Assembly: GCF_027853915.1 (NCBI RefSeq)
Contig: NZ_JAQGLA010000014.1
Coordinates: forward strand, 61,840-125,839
Direction: 5' to 3'
Source of the DNA: Saccharopolyspora oryzae
GTDB taxonomy: Bacteria > Actinomycetota > Actinomycetes > Mycobacteriales > Pseudonocardiaceae
DNA: 64,000 nt
The first letter of the stretch is position 1. Each line of letters opens with the position of its first letter. Position numbers and translations under genes: made by a program. The notes beneath the pieces were generated by a model, which did not search any database, was not told the DNA's origin, and saw only the letters and a list, made by a program, of their open reading frames with translations. This document shows, piece by piece, positions 15,889-24,700 of the stretch.

Positions 15889-17050
15889 CAGTTCTTCCTT
15901 CCACTCCAACATTTCGCCGCACAGCAGCCGTCGCCACCCAGGCGAGGACAGCGGCGAGAATCCCGATTCCGATCAACCAGTGCGGCGACGCACCGCCGTC
16001 GAGCACCCGGCCACCGATCCACGCGCCGCCCGCGTTCCCGAGGTTGAACGCCGAGGTGTTCACCGCGACCGTCAACGTCGGCGCCGCCGCAGCCGCCGCG
16101 AACGCCCGCGCCTGCAACGCCGGGATGAGCGCACAACTCACCACGCCGAGCACCAGAACACCTGCGGCAGCAGCACCGCCGTGTTGCACGATGAGCGCGA
16201 AAACCCCTAGCACGAAAGCCATTCCGGCCAGCAGGCCGCGGACCGATCCCCACGGCCACCGGTCGGCCAACCGGCCACCGATCACGTTCCCCACCAGTCC
16301 GCCGCCCCCGAACGCCATCAACAACCAGCCGACGGCCCCGGCGGCGAACCCCGACACCTCGGTGAGGATGGTGGCGATGTAGGTGTACGGCGTGAACAGC
16401 GCGATCTGCGTGAGCACCGTGATCACGACGACCACGAACACCTCGCGGCTGACCAGCGCCCTGATCTCGGCCCACACCGAATCGGGACCGGTCGCGCTCG
16501 ACGCGGGCACCGCGACGGCGATGAGCCCCATCGCGGCCAGGCTCACCACCGCGATCGCCCAGAACGTGGCCCGCCAACCGAACTCGTGCCCGATGAAGGT
16601 GCCCAGCGGCGCACCGAGCACGGTCGCCAGGTTCAACCCGGCGCTGACCACCGCGATCGCCCGACCCCGGCGCTCGGCCCCGACGACCGACACGGCCTGC
16701 ACCAGCCCCACCGCGAAGAACGTCGAGTGCACCAGCGCCGCGAGGATCCGGGCGACCAGCACCAGCCCGAAAGCACCGGCGAGCGCCGCCAGCACGTTGC
16801 CCGCGGTGAAGATCGCGATCATGCCGATGAGCAGCGCTTTCCGCGGCACCCGCGTGGTCAGCGCGGTGACCGCGGGCCCGGCGACAGCGACGGTCAGCGC
16901 GTAGCCGGTGACGAGCAGGCCGGTGGTCCCGACCGAAACCCGGAGATCTCCGGCGATGTCGGGGAGCACCCCGAGGACTGCGTACTCCGCGGACTCGATG
17001 GCGAACACGCAGGCCAGCAAGGCCGCCAGGGTCCAACCGCTGCTTCTCAT
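15872..17050 (-). CDS. MFS drug/sugar efflux transporter
   Basis: A 392-residue major facilitator with about 12 membrane segments, of the AraJ/YdhP-like (DHA1) subgroup: EYAVLGVLPDIAGDLRVSV in helix 1, the loop TTRVPRKALLIGM after helix 2, and APLGTFIGHEFGWRATFW in helix 5. It probably exports a small toxic compound. The start ATG 17050 begins MRSSGWTLAALLACVFA, and the upstream ATG would lie inside the regulator dyad. It is divergent from a MerR-type regulator with a stretched-spacer promoter between them, so drug-induced activation is likely. Confidence 0.9.
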   Translation of the reverse strand: MRSSGWTLAALLACVFAIESAEYAVLGVLPDIAGDLRVSVGTTGLLVTGYALTVAVAGPAVTALTTRVPRKALLIGMIAIFTAGNVLAALAGAFGLVLVARILAALVHSTFFAVGLVQAVSVVGAERRGRAIAVVSAGLNLATVLGAPLGTFIGHEFGWRATFWAIAVVSLAAMGLIAVAVPASSATGPDSVWAEIRALVSREVFVVVVITVLTQIALFTPYTYIATILTEVSGFAAGAVGWLLMAFGGGGLVGNVIGGRLADRWPWGSVRGLLAGMAFVLGVFALIVQHGGAAAAGVLVLGVVSCALIPALQARAFAAAAAAPTLTVAVNTSAFNLGNAGGAWIGGRVLDGGASPHWLIGIGILAAVLAWVATAAVRRNVGVEGRTDVAVV

Positions 17051-17063
17051 GCCGCAGACGCTA

Positions 17064-17089
17064 AAGTCTGACATCGATGGCAGAGTCAA
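17064..17089 (-). promoter_or_regulatory. MerR-type dyad in the efflux-pump promoter
   Basis: On the minus strand TTGACT (17089-17084) is followed 19 bases later by TTAGCG (from 17064). The spacer is filled with an almost perfect palindrome, TCTGCCATCGATGTCAGA, mismatched at two symmetric positions. An over-long 19-base spacer with an internal dyad is the standard MerR-activated promoter. It sits between the MFS gene and the divergent MerR gene. Confidence 0.6.
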
Positions 17090-17109
17090 CGTCGCGTGAG
17101 CCGGATCTC

Positions 17110-17460
17110 ATGAAGATCGGAGAGCTGTCCCGCCGAACCGGGGTCAGCCAACGCCTCCTGCGCTACTACGAACAGCAGGGCCTGCTCACCACGCGGCGAG
17201 CGCCGAGCGGCTACCGCTACTACGAGCCCGACGCGGTCACCGTCGTCGCCCAGATCCGGAACCTGCTGGCAGCGGGCCTGAACACGGAAACGATCCGCAC
17301 GGTCCTCCCCTGCGCCCGCGGGGAACTCCCGGTCCTCGAACCGTGCCCGAACCTCCTGGCCACCCTCCGCGCGGAGCTGACAGCCCTCGACGACCGCCTG
17401 ACCTGCCTCCAAGAAACCAGAACAGCCCTCGCCACCTACCTCGCGGCCACGGAGTCCTGA
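17110..17460 (+). CDS. MerR-family transcriptional regulator
   Basis: A 116-residue MerR regulator. The winged-helix DNA-binding domain is MKIGELSRRTGVSQRLLRYYEQQGLLTTRRAPSGYRYY. A dimerising coiled helix ends in LRAELTALDDRLTCLQETRTAL. Cysteines occur in LPCARGE and EPCPN, so thiol or metal sensing cannot be excluded, but there is no classical metal site. ATG 17110 is used. ATG 17077 would add 11 residues and lies inside the operator dyad. It is expected to control the divergent MFS pump and itself. Confidence 0.9.
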   Translation: MKIGELSRRTGVSQRLLRYYEQQGLLTTRRAPSGYRYYEPDAVTVVAQIRNLLAAGLNTETIRTVLPCARGELPVLEPCPNLLATLRAELTALDDRLTCLQETRTALATYLAATES

Positions 17461-17515
17461 CGCGCCGTGCCACTAGGATTTCCAGGCGGGCATCGGTGAT
17501 TACCGGGAGGTTTCC

Positions 17516-18058
17516 TTGCCAGCGAAGGACGTCGGCCGAACCGAGGTCGAGCGCATCGCATCGTCGCTCGTCCGCGTCGAGGACGAGCACGTCGCGGGGC
17601 TGACCGCGTTCCTCCAGGACGTCGACCTGACGCTGAGCGCACTCGACTCCCCCGATGTCTTCCTGTGGATCGACCGGGATGGAGCCGGGCGCATCACCGG
17701 GAGCACCGGGTTCGAGCTGAGCGCGGACCGCCGCCACGCGCTCATCCGAAGCGTCGCGGTTCACCCGAGCGCGAGACGCGCCGGATACGGCTCGGCGCTC
17801 GCCAGGTTCGCGCTCGACGCAGCAGCACGAGAAGGTGCGCAATCGGCATGGCTGTTCAGCCGTCGCTCCGGACCGTTCTGGCAGAAGCTCGGTTTCGAGC
17901 ACGCGAACCGGGACGAACTCGCCGCGGTGCTGCCCGACGCCCACCAGGTCCGGTTGTTCGTCGAATCAGGACAGCTGCAACGCGAAGTGGCCTGGTCCCG
18001 CCGACTCGATCACGCCTCTCCCCATGAGCGGACCGGCCCTCGGCAGCCGTTTGCTTGA
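17516..18058 (+). CDS. GNAT-family N-acetyltransferase
   Basis: A 180-residue acetyltransferase. The acetyl-CoA loop is SVAVHPSARRAGYGSALARFALDAA near residues 81-105, followed by the terminal PFWQKLGFEHANRDEL segment. The general shape recalls ArsN-type and amino-acid acetyltransferases, but the substrate is not predictable. The start is TTG at 17516, supported by GGGAGG at 17503-17508. It is in the same direction as the MerR gene, 55 bases behind it. Confidence 0.8.
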   Translation: MPAKDVGRTEVERIASSLVRVEDEHVAGLTAFLQDVDLTLSALDSPDVFLWIDRDGAGRITGSTGFELSADRRHALIRSVAVHPSARRAGYGSALARFALDAAAREGAQSAWLFSRRSGPFWQKLGFEHANRDELAAVLPDAHQVRLFVESGQLQREVAWSRRLDHASPHERTGPRQPFA

Positions 18059-18132
18059 TGCGGTGCCCCACACGGGGACCACGGGGACGGACCATCGGAA
18101 AGGTTCCCAGTCCATCCCCGCGATCACCTGCT

Positions 18133-19017
18133 TCAGCTACGTTCGACGGGGAGCCACAGCTCGCACGTCGCGGTGCTGAAGTCGTCGGCCCGGTCGAGCA
18201 CCGAGACGATCGACGGTCCTGCGCGCAGCCGCCAGGGGTTGGACGGGAACCACTCGGTCGCGGTCGCCGCCCACGCGTCCTGGAGCGCCTTCGGGTGCTC
18301 GCCCGAGGTGCGGAACACCGCCCACTGGCCGGTCGGCACCTCGATCGCATCGAGGTCGTCCGGGACCGGCGTGTCCGCACTCACCGCCACACCGTGCAGG
18401 TAGGTCAGCTCGCTGCCCTCCGCGTAGTCGGGGTCGACGTCGGCGCTGACCTGCAGCAGTCCGCCCGGATCGGTGTTGCCCAACTGCTTCAGCCGTTCGT
18501 GTTCGTTCGCGGGTAGTGAAGCGATGTGCTCCTGGATGTGCGGATTCACGCCCTCGTAGATGAGCGGCACGCGTGCCGCGTGTCCGATGAGGCGGAAGTC
18601 CGGCTGTTCGACGATTCGTGCGTCCATGGAGGTGCTCCCTTCGACGGTCAGGCGGAACCTGAGTTGCGGTTGGCTTCGAAGGGGGCCACCGTCGCGACGA
18701 ACGTCGGCGGGCCGCGTGCCGTGCACAGCTCGGAAGGCCCGGCCGAACGCCTCCGTCGAGCCGTACCCGTACCGGACGGCGATCGTCAGGAGATCGTCAC
18801 CACCGATCACATCGGCGGCGGCGACCGTCATGCGACGCCGGCGGACGTACTCGGACACCGGCATCCCGGCCAGGGACGAGAACATGCGGCGCACGTGGTA
18901 CTCGGTCGTCCCGGACCGGCTGGCGAGCTCGGCGACGTCGAGCTCCTCGCTGAGGCGCTCCTCCACCTCGGACACGAGGTGGTTCAGGATCTCGATCACG
19001 TTTGCTCCCTTCGCCAT
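18133..19017 (-). CDS. AraC-family regulator with GyrI-like effector domain
   Basis: A 294-residue regulator of the Rob/MarA-like type. Residues 1-110 hold two helix-turn-helix motifs (LDVAELASRSGTTEYHVRRMFSSLAGMPVSEYVRRRRM and LLTIAVRYGYGSTEAFGRAFRAVHGTRPADVRR). Residues 125-294 are a GyrI/BmrR-like small-molecule domain (MDARIVEQPDFRLIGHAARV to EVPTGQWAVFRTSGEHPKALQDAWAATATEWFPSN and the closing CELWLPV). Such proteins sense cationic or hydrophobic drugs. The gene is followed on the same strand, upstream, by an alpha/beta hydrolase that may be its target. Confidence 0.9.
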   Translation of the reverse strand: MAKGANVIEILNHLVSEVEERLSEELDVAELASRSGTTEYHVRRMFSSLAGMPVSEYVRRRRMTVAAADVIGGDDLLTIAVRYGYGSTEAFGRAFRAVHGTRPADVRRDGGPLRSQPQLRFRLTVEGSTSMDARIVEQPDFRLIGHAARVPLIYEGVNPHIQEHIASLPANEHERLKQLGNTDPGGLLQVSADVDPDYAEGSELTYLHGVAVSADTPVPDDLDAIEVPTGQWAVFRTSGEHPKALQDAWAATATEWFPSNPWRLRAGPSIVSVLDRADDFSTATCELWLPVERS

Positions 19018-19092
19018 CGATTCTCACGAGGGGAGGACCGGGCACGCCCGATCTTTCCTGCCCGATCCGATCGAGCGCCACGCACCGGAGGG

Positions 19093-20037
19093 TCAGAGCT
19101 TGTCCGCGAAGAAGGGGATGACCGCCTTCAGCGCCTCTCCCGCCCCGTTGGGGCGGTCGTACAGGTCGTAGTGCGAAGCACCGTCGATCTCGAGGAGCTC
19201 CTTGTCGGTGGATGCAGCCCGCTCGTAGATCTCGTGGCCGTCGCGGTAGGCGCCGAACGCGCCCTGCTTGGCCTCGTCACCGATCACGATCAGCAGGGGC
19301 TGGTCGAGGAGTTCCTCGGCCAGGTGGAACGCATCCCATCCCAGCGCTGCCGTGCCGTGCGCGACCTCGAAGAGGACGCAGCCGTGCTCCGCCTGGCCGC
19401 GATCGGTGCGGTAGTACTCGAAGGCCTCGATGATGTCGATGTCCCCGGTCTGCTGCGCGGCCTCGGCCGTCTCCGGCAGGAACCCGTTGACCGCGCTCTG
19501 CTCCCCGCGCGCCTCCGCAGTGCGCTGCTGGGCGATCGCGCCGAGCGCCTGGAGCACGCCGCCGTTCTGGCCCGCGATCTCCCGCTGGAGCCGTCCGAAG
19601 TTCGCTCCGGTGATGGAAACGACCGCCTTGAAGCGCTTCTCGGTCTTCGCTGCCGCGAGCGTGTACCCGCCACCGCCGCAGATGCCGAGCACGCCGATCC
19701 GGTCGGCATCGACGTGGGGAAGGGTGACGAGGTGGTCGACGACGCGGCTGAAGTCCTGGACCCGCTGGGCGGGGTCCTCGAGGAACCGCGGCTCGCCGCC
19801 GCTCGCGCCCTGGAAGCTGGCGTCGAACGCGATGACCACGTACCCGGCCTCCGCGAGGGCGGGGGCGTAGATGCTTCCGGAGGTCTGCTCCTTGCAGCTG
19901 CCGATCGGGTGGGCCGCGACGATCGCGGGGTAGGTCTTCGACTCGTCGAAGTCCGGCGGGAAGTGGAGATCCGCTGCGATGTCCCAGTGCATGTCGGGAT
20001 TGCGGAACGTGATGTGCTCGATGGTGCCGGTGACCAC
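19093..20037 (-). CDS. alpha/beta hydrolase, dienelactone-hydrolase-like
   Basis: A 314-residue hydrolase of the DLH / YcjY-type family, cytosolic. The family opens with an esterase-like beta domain (IAADLHFPPDFDESKTYPAIVAAHPIGSCKEQTSG). The nucleophile elbow is GICGGGGYT, where Cys-containing GxCxG is as expected for dienelactone-hydrolase relatives. ASHYDLYDRP contains the catalytic His near residue 290. It is divergent from the MmyB-type regulator gene at 20179, with a palindrome in the shared 140-base gap. Confidence 0.85.
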   Translation of the reverse strand: MVTGTIEHITFRNPDMHWDIAADLHFPPDFDESKTYPAIVAAHPIGSCKEQTSGSIYAPALAEAGYVVIAFDASFQGASGGEPRFLEDPAQRVQDFSRVVDHLVTLPHVDADRIGVLGICGGGGYTLAAAKTEKRFKAVVSITGANFGRLQREIAGQNGGVLQALGAIAQQRTAEARGEQSAVNGFLPETAEAAQQTGDIDIIEAFEYYRTDRGQAEHGCVLFEVAHGTAALGWDAFHLAEELLDQPLLIVIGDEAKQGAFGAYRDGHEIYERAASTDKELLEIDGASHYDLYDRPNGAGEALKAVIPFFADKL

Positions 20038-20123
20038 GGTGCCTCCTCAGTGATTCCGGGGCAGCTCCCCGTCGTGGCATCCACACTCACTCGCGGCGCG
20101 GGACCGAACCAGCCCACGTTCTT

Positions 20124-20147
20124 TCCTGGGAAGAATCTGTCCCAGGA
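20124..20147. promoter_or_regulatory. operator-like inverted repeat between divergent genes
   Basis: TCCTGGG 20124-20130 and CCCAGGA 20141-20147 are exact inverted copies ten bases apart, centred 43 bases before the regulator start and about 100 bases before the hydrolase start. Half-site spacing fits one helical turn. It is probably the binding site of the adjacent helix-turn-helix regulator. Confidence 0.6.
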
Positions 20148-20178
20148 CACCAGCACGGGGCCGCTTTACGCTCGCCCC

Positions 20179-21015
20179 ATGCCGTCCTCACCCCAGCTCA
20201 AGGCCCTGGGCGACTTCTTCCGCGTCAGACGCGGCGAGGTCTCCCCGGACGCGATCCCCGCCAACGTGGTGAGCACCTCCACGCGGCGGCGCGTCGCGGG
20301 GCTGCGGCGCGAAGAGGTCGCGCAGCTCGCCGCGGTCAGCACCGACTACTACACGCGTGTCGAGCAGGGCCGCCTGGCACCGTCGGACCAGGTCTTCGAG
20401 ACGCTGTGCCGGACCTTCGCCCTGTCCTCGGAGCAGAGGGCCTACGCCGAGGACCTCCTCAACCACGCCCGCGGCTACCTGATGTCCGCCCCCGGCCGCG
20501 AGGCCGCGCACGACCGGCTCCAGCTGCTGCTGGACCAGCTCACCGACCTCCCTGCTCTCGTCCTCGGCCCCAGGATGGACGTCCTCGCCTGGAACGCCCC
20601 CGCAGCGGCCTTGATCACCGACTTCGCACGGATCCCCGCCGCCGACCGCAACTACGTCTCCATCACGTTCACCGCACCCGAGGTGAAGGACCTGTACGAG
20701 GACTGGGCGTCCGTCGCCCGCACCTGCGTCGGCATCCTCCGGCGCGAGGCCGCGGAGAACCCCGACGATCCGGAACTGGCCGCGCTCGTCGGCCGGCTCT
20801 CCATCGCCAGCGACGACTTCCGCCGCTGGTGGGCCGAGCACCGAGTCGCCGAGCAGGACTTCGGAGCCAAGGTCATGATCCACCCCACGGCCGGCCGGAT
20901 GCGCCTGAACTGGGACTCCTTCACCTACGCGGGCGCGGCGAGGCAGCAGCTCATCCTGTGGTCGGCCGACCCCGGAACCCCGGACGCCCAAGCCCTGTCA
21001 ACCCTCGTCACCTGA
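20179..21015 (+). CDS. XRE/MmyB-type helix-turn-helix regulator
   Basis: A 278-residue transcription factor with an N-terminal XRE helix-turn-helix (RRRVAGLRREEVAQLAAVSTDYYTRVEQGRLAPSDQVFETLCRTF) and a C-terminal MmyB-like domain (VLGPRMDVLAWNAPAAALITDF, then MIHPTAGRMRLNWDSFTYAG) that in related proteins binds a fatty-acid-like ligand. ATG 20179 has no ribosome binding site and may be leaderless. In actinobacteria this family normally represses a divergent oxidoreductase or hydrolase, and here the divergent gene is the hydrolase at 19093-20037. Confidence 0.9.
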   Translation: MPSSPQLKALGDFFRVRRGEVSPDAIPANVVSTSTRRRVAGLRREEVAQLAAVSTDYYTRVEQGRLAPSDQVFETLCRTFALSSEQRAYAEDLLNHARGYLMSAPGREAAHDRLQLLLDQLTDLPALVLGPRMDVLAWNAPAAALITDFARIPAADRNYVSITFTAPEVKDLYEDWASVARTCVGILRREAAENPDDPELAALVGRLSIASDDFRRWWAEHRVAEQDFGAKVMIHPTAGRMRLNWDSFTYAGAARQQLILWSADPGTPDAQALSTLVT

Positions 21016-21101
21016 GAGTCGGCAACCTCGTCGACAAGCGCGGAATGCTGGCGGGGAGGGGAAGATCGTCGACAGGACCTGAGCACGGACACCGCTCGAT
21101 G

Positions 21102-21143
21102 CAGAAAGCCCCGATCCGGCAAGTGCCGGACCGGGGCTTTCTG
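21102..21143. terminator. bidirectional terminator
   Basis: The outer arms CAGAAAGCCCCG (from 21102) and CGGGGCTTTCTG (to 21143) pair. Inside them CCGGCA pairs with TGCCGG. The hairpin lies between the regulator stop and the convergent ychF stop, and the flanking T and A runs fit termination both ways. Confidence 0.8.
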
Positions 21144-21160
21144 CTCGTTCGCCTCGAAGA

Positions 21161-22237
<1,077 letters not shown>

Positions 22238-22306
22238 GCCCTGGAGTCTAGGTGCTGCATCAGAGCGGCATCGGCCCCGGTGGGCAGGTCGTGAGGTGGA
22301 TCCCGG

Positions 22307-22344
22307 CCGACGCGGGCGCAGGAGCACTGCTGCGCCCGCGTCGG
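22307..22344. terminator. terminator after small lipoprotein gene
   Basis: The arms 22307-22321 and 22330-22344 are exact inverted copies over 15 bases with an eight-base loop. It starts six bases beyond the lipoprotein stop (minus strand) and separates that gene from ychF. Confidence 0.75.
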
Positions 22345-22349
22345 GCGGG

Positions 22350-22547
22350 TCAGTTGTCGTCCTCGTCCTCGCCCTGCTCGTCGTCCTGACCGCCCTGCTG
22401 GTCGTCCTGCTGGCCGTCCTGGCCGCCCTCCTCCTGCTCCTGCTGTTGCTGCGGGGCGGGGGCCGAACCGTCGCAGCCGGCCGTGACCATCAGCGCGAAC
22501 GCGGCCCCGGCTGCGGCGGTGACGAGCTTGATCTTCGAATTCGCCAT
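22350..22547 (-). CDS. small lipoprotein with Gln/acidic tail
   Basis: A 65-residue predicted lipoprotein. The signal peptide MANSKIKLVTAAAGAAFALMVTAGC has a lipobox ending TAGC. The rest is low-complexity, first Gln-rich (PQQQQEQEEGGQDGQQ) and then Asp/Glu-rich up to the C-terminus EDEDDN. There is no folded domain. ATG 22547 begins right at the signal peptide; the upstream in-frame ATG was rejected. Such tails occur in exported actinomycete proteins with cell-wall or cation-binding roles, but no function is assigned here. Confidence 0.7.
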   Translation of the reverse strand: MANSKIKLVTAAAGAAFALMVTAGCDGSAPAPQQQQEQEEGGQDGQQDDQQGGQDDEQGEDEDDN

Positions 22548-22644
22548 GATGCGACGATAGGGATCAAACGCCCATTTGCCCACCCGGATGGCCGTGTCTT
22601 TTTTCCGCTAGTAGCGGGTGCTGGGCGCTGGCACGATCGAAGGC

Positions 22645-24117
22645 ATGTTGGTGGGAACCGAAGAAGCCTTCCGGGCCGTGGCCTCGCGTGATGCGCGGTT
22701 CGACGGCTGCTTCATCCACGCGGTCCGCTCGACGGGCATCTACTGCCGCCCCTCCTGCCCGGCCCGGACCCCGAAGCGCAGCAACAGCATGTTCTTCGCG
22801 ACGGCCGCCGCCGCGCAGGCCGCCGGGTTCCGCGCGTGCCGGAGGTGCCTGCCGGACGCCGTGCCGGGCTCGCCGGAGTGGAACCTGCGCGCCGACCTCG
22901 CCGGACGGGCCATGCGGCTGATCACCGACGGCGTGGTGGACCGCTGCGGGGTCCGCGGGCTGGCCGACCAGCTCGGCTACTCGGAACGGCACCTGACCAG
23001 GGTGCTCACCGCCGAGCTCGGTGCCGGACCGCTCGGCCTCGCCCGCGCGCACCGCGCGCATTCGGCGCGGATCCTGATCGAGACGACCGCGATCTCGTTC
23101 AGCGATGTCGCCTTCGCTGCCGGGTTCTCCAGCCTTCGGCAGTTCAACGACACCATGCGCGAGGTCTTCGGCACCACGCCGACGGAGATGCGCAGCCGAG
23201 CGCACCGCCGCAACGACGCACCGAGCGGTGCCGGCACCGTGCAGCTGCGACTGCCGTTCCGCGCACCGTGCGATGCGTCCGGGGTGCTGCGGTTCCTGAG
23301 CCAGCGCGCGCTGGCCGGTCTGGAGGACACCGGGCCGGACCACTACACGCGCTCGCTGCGGCTGCCGTACGGGACGGGTGTCGCGACGCTGCGACCGCAG
23401 GAGAAGTACGTCGCCTGCACCCTGCAGCTGACCGACCTGCGCGACCTCGGCAGCGCGGTGTCCCGGCTGCGCCGCCTGCTCGACCTCGACGCGGACCCGA
23501 TCGCGGTGCGCGAAGTGCTCGGCGCCGACCCGCTGCTGAGCAGCTCCATCGCCCGCTCGCCGGGGGTTCGAGTGCCCGGCAGCGTGGACAGCCTGGAGAT
23601 CATCGTCCGGGCGGTGATCGGCCAGCAGATCTCGGTCGCGGCCGCCCGCAAGACCACCGAACGACTGGTCGCCGACCTCGGCGAGCCGCTGCCGCACCCG
23701 GATGCGGTGACCACGTTGTTCCCCACCGCTGAAGTGCTCGCCGAACGAGTCGTGGATGCCCTGCCCGGTCCGCGTCGGCGTGCGGAGACCGTCCGCGACG
23801 TGGCGGCGGCCGTCGCCGAGGGGCGGCTGGCCCTGCACCCCGGCCGGGACGAGGGGGAACTGCGGCACGACCTGGAGCGGATCCGCGGGATCGGCCCGTG
23901 GACGTCGAGCTACGTCGCCATGCGCGTGCTCGGCGCACCGGACGTGCTGCTCATCGGAGACCTCGCGCTGCGCCGCGGCGCCGAGGCGCTCGGACTGTCC
24001 GAAGACCCCGCGGTGATCCAGGAACACTCCCGCCGGTGGAGCCCGTGGAGCTCCTACGCCGGAGTGCTGCTGTGGGAGGCTGCGGCCACGTCACCGCAGC
24101 TGCAGCAGGCTTCGTGA
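22645..24117 (+). CDS. AdaA-AlkA fusion: methyl sensor plus 3-methyladenine DNA glycosylase
   Basis: A 490-residue DNA repair protein with three parts. Residues 1-75 are an Ada zinc-binding methyl-phosphotriester domain with Cys in GIYCRPSCPA and CRRCLPD. Residues 80-185 are an AraC helix-turn-helix pair (VRGLADQLGYSERHLTRVL, FSDVAFAAGFSSLRQFNDTMREVFGTTPTEMR). From about 200 there is an AlkA N-terminal domain and a helix-hairpin-helix glycosylase (RAVIGQQISVAAARKTT, LERIRGIGPWTSSYVAMRVLG, Asp in LLIGDLALRRG). It should both sense alkylation and excise alkylated bases. Ogt follows 31 bases behind, so the pair is an alkylation-response operon. Confidence 0.95.
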   Translation: MLVGTEEAFRAVASRDARFDGCFIHAVRSTGIYCRPSCPARTPKRSNSMFFATAAAAQAAGFRACRRCLPDAVPGSPEWNLRADLAGRAMRLITDGVVDRCGVRGLADQLGYSERHLTRVLTAELGAGPLGLARAHRAHSARILIETTAISFSDVAFAAGFSSLRQFNDTMREVFGTTPTEMRSRAHRRNDAPSGAGTVQLRLPFRAPCDASGVLRFLSQRALAGLEDTGPDHYTRSLRLPYGTGVATLRPQEKYVACTLQLTDLRDLGSAVSRLRRLLDLDADPIAVREVLGADPLLSSSIARSPGVRVPGSVDSLEIIVRAVIGQQISVAAARKTTERLVADLGEPLPHPDAVTTLFPTAEVLAERVVDALPGPRRRAETVRDVAAAVAEGRLALHPGRDEGELRHDLERIRGIGPWTSSYVAMRVLGAPDVLLIGDLALRRGAEALGLSEDPAVIQEHSRRWSPWSSYAGVLLWEAAATSPQLQQAS

Positions 24118-24148
24118 ATCCCCGCTCGAGAAGAACCCAGGAGTAATC

Positions 24149-24646
24149 GTGATCAAGTGGTCCACTGTGGATACTCCGACCGGGCCGTTCACGGCCGTGG
24201 TCGATGCTGATGGTGCCGTGCTCGCGTCCGGCTGGACCGCCCAGCTCGACGAACTGCTCCCCCAGGTCTCGCCTTCGCTGCTGCCCGAAGCCCCGGTCGC
24301 GGCCTCCGACCTCGGCGACGTGACCCGCGCGATCCGCTCCTACCACGACGGCGACCTGCACGCCGTGGACGGAATCCCGGTGCGGCAGCGCTCGGGCCCG
24401 TTCCTGGAGCACGCCTGGGAAGTCCTGCGCAAGGTCCCGGCCGGAGAGCCGGTGAGCTACACCGAGTACGCTGCGCTCGCCGGCCGCCCCCAAGCGGTCC
24501 GCGCCGCGGCCTCGGCCTGCGCCCGCAACGCCGCAGCGCTCTTCGTGCCGTGCCACCGAGTCCTCCGCAGCGACGGCTCCCTGGGCGGCTTCCGCTGGGG
24601 CCTCCCCGTCAAGCGCTGGCTCCTCGACCACGAAGCCGCGGCCTGA
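24149..24646 (+). CDS. ogt: methylated-DNA-protein cysteine methyltransferase
   Basis: A 165-residue O6-alkylguanine-DNA alkyltransferase that removes alkyl groups from guanine O6 by transfer to its own cysteine. The active-site motif PCHRVLRSDGSLGGFRWG is near residue 134, preceded by the DNA-binding helix VSYTEYAALAGRPQAVRAAASACARN. It is full length for the short Ogt type. It is co-directional with the AdaA-AlkA fusion gene, and probably induced with it through the Ada-type sensor. Confidence 0.95.
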   Translation: MIKWSTVDTPTGPFTAVVDADGAVLASGWTAQLDELLPQVSPSLLPEAPVAASDLGDVTRAIRSYHDGDLHAVDGIPVRQRSGPFLEHAWEVLRKVPAGEPVSYTEYAALAGRPQAVRAAASACARNAAALFVPCHRVLRSDGSLGGFRWGLPVKRWLLDHEAAA

Positions 24647-24657
24647 GCCAGAAAGCT

Positions 24658-24699
24658 CGTGAGTACTTCGGGGTGCTCTGGCACCCCGAAGTACTCACG
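24658..24699. repeat. GTGAG-family palindrome / terminator
   Basis: The 19-base arms 24658-24676 and 24681-24699 are exact inverted copies with a four-base loop. It lies between the ogt stop and the convergent sbcC stop, and so acts as a terminator for both. It shares the CGTGAGTACTT block with the elements at 15063, 30077 and 53761. Confidence 0.8.
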
Positions 24700-24700
24700 A

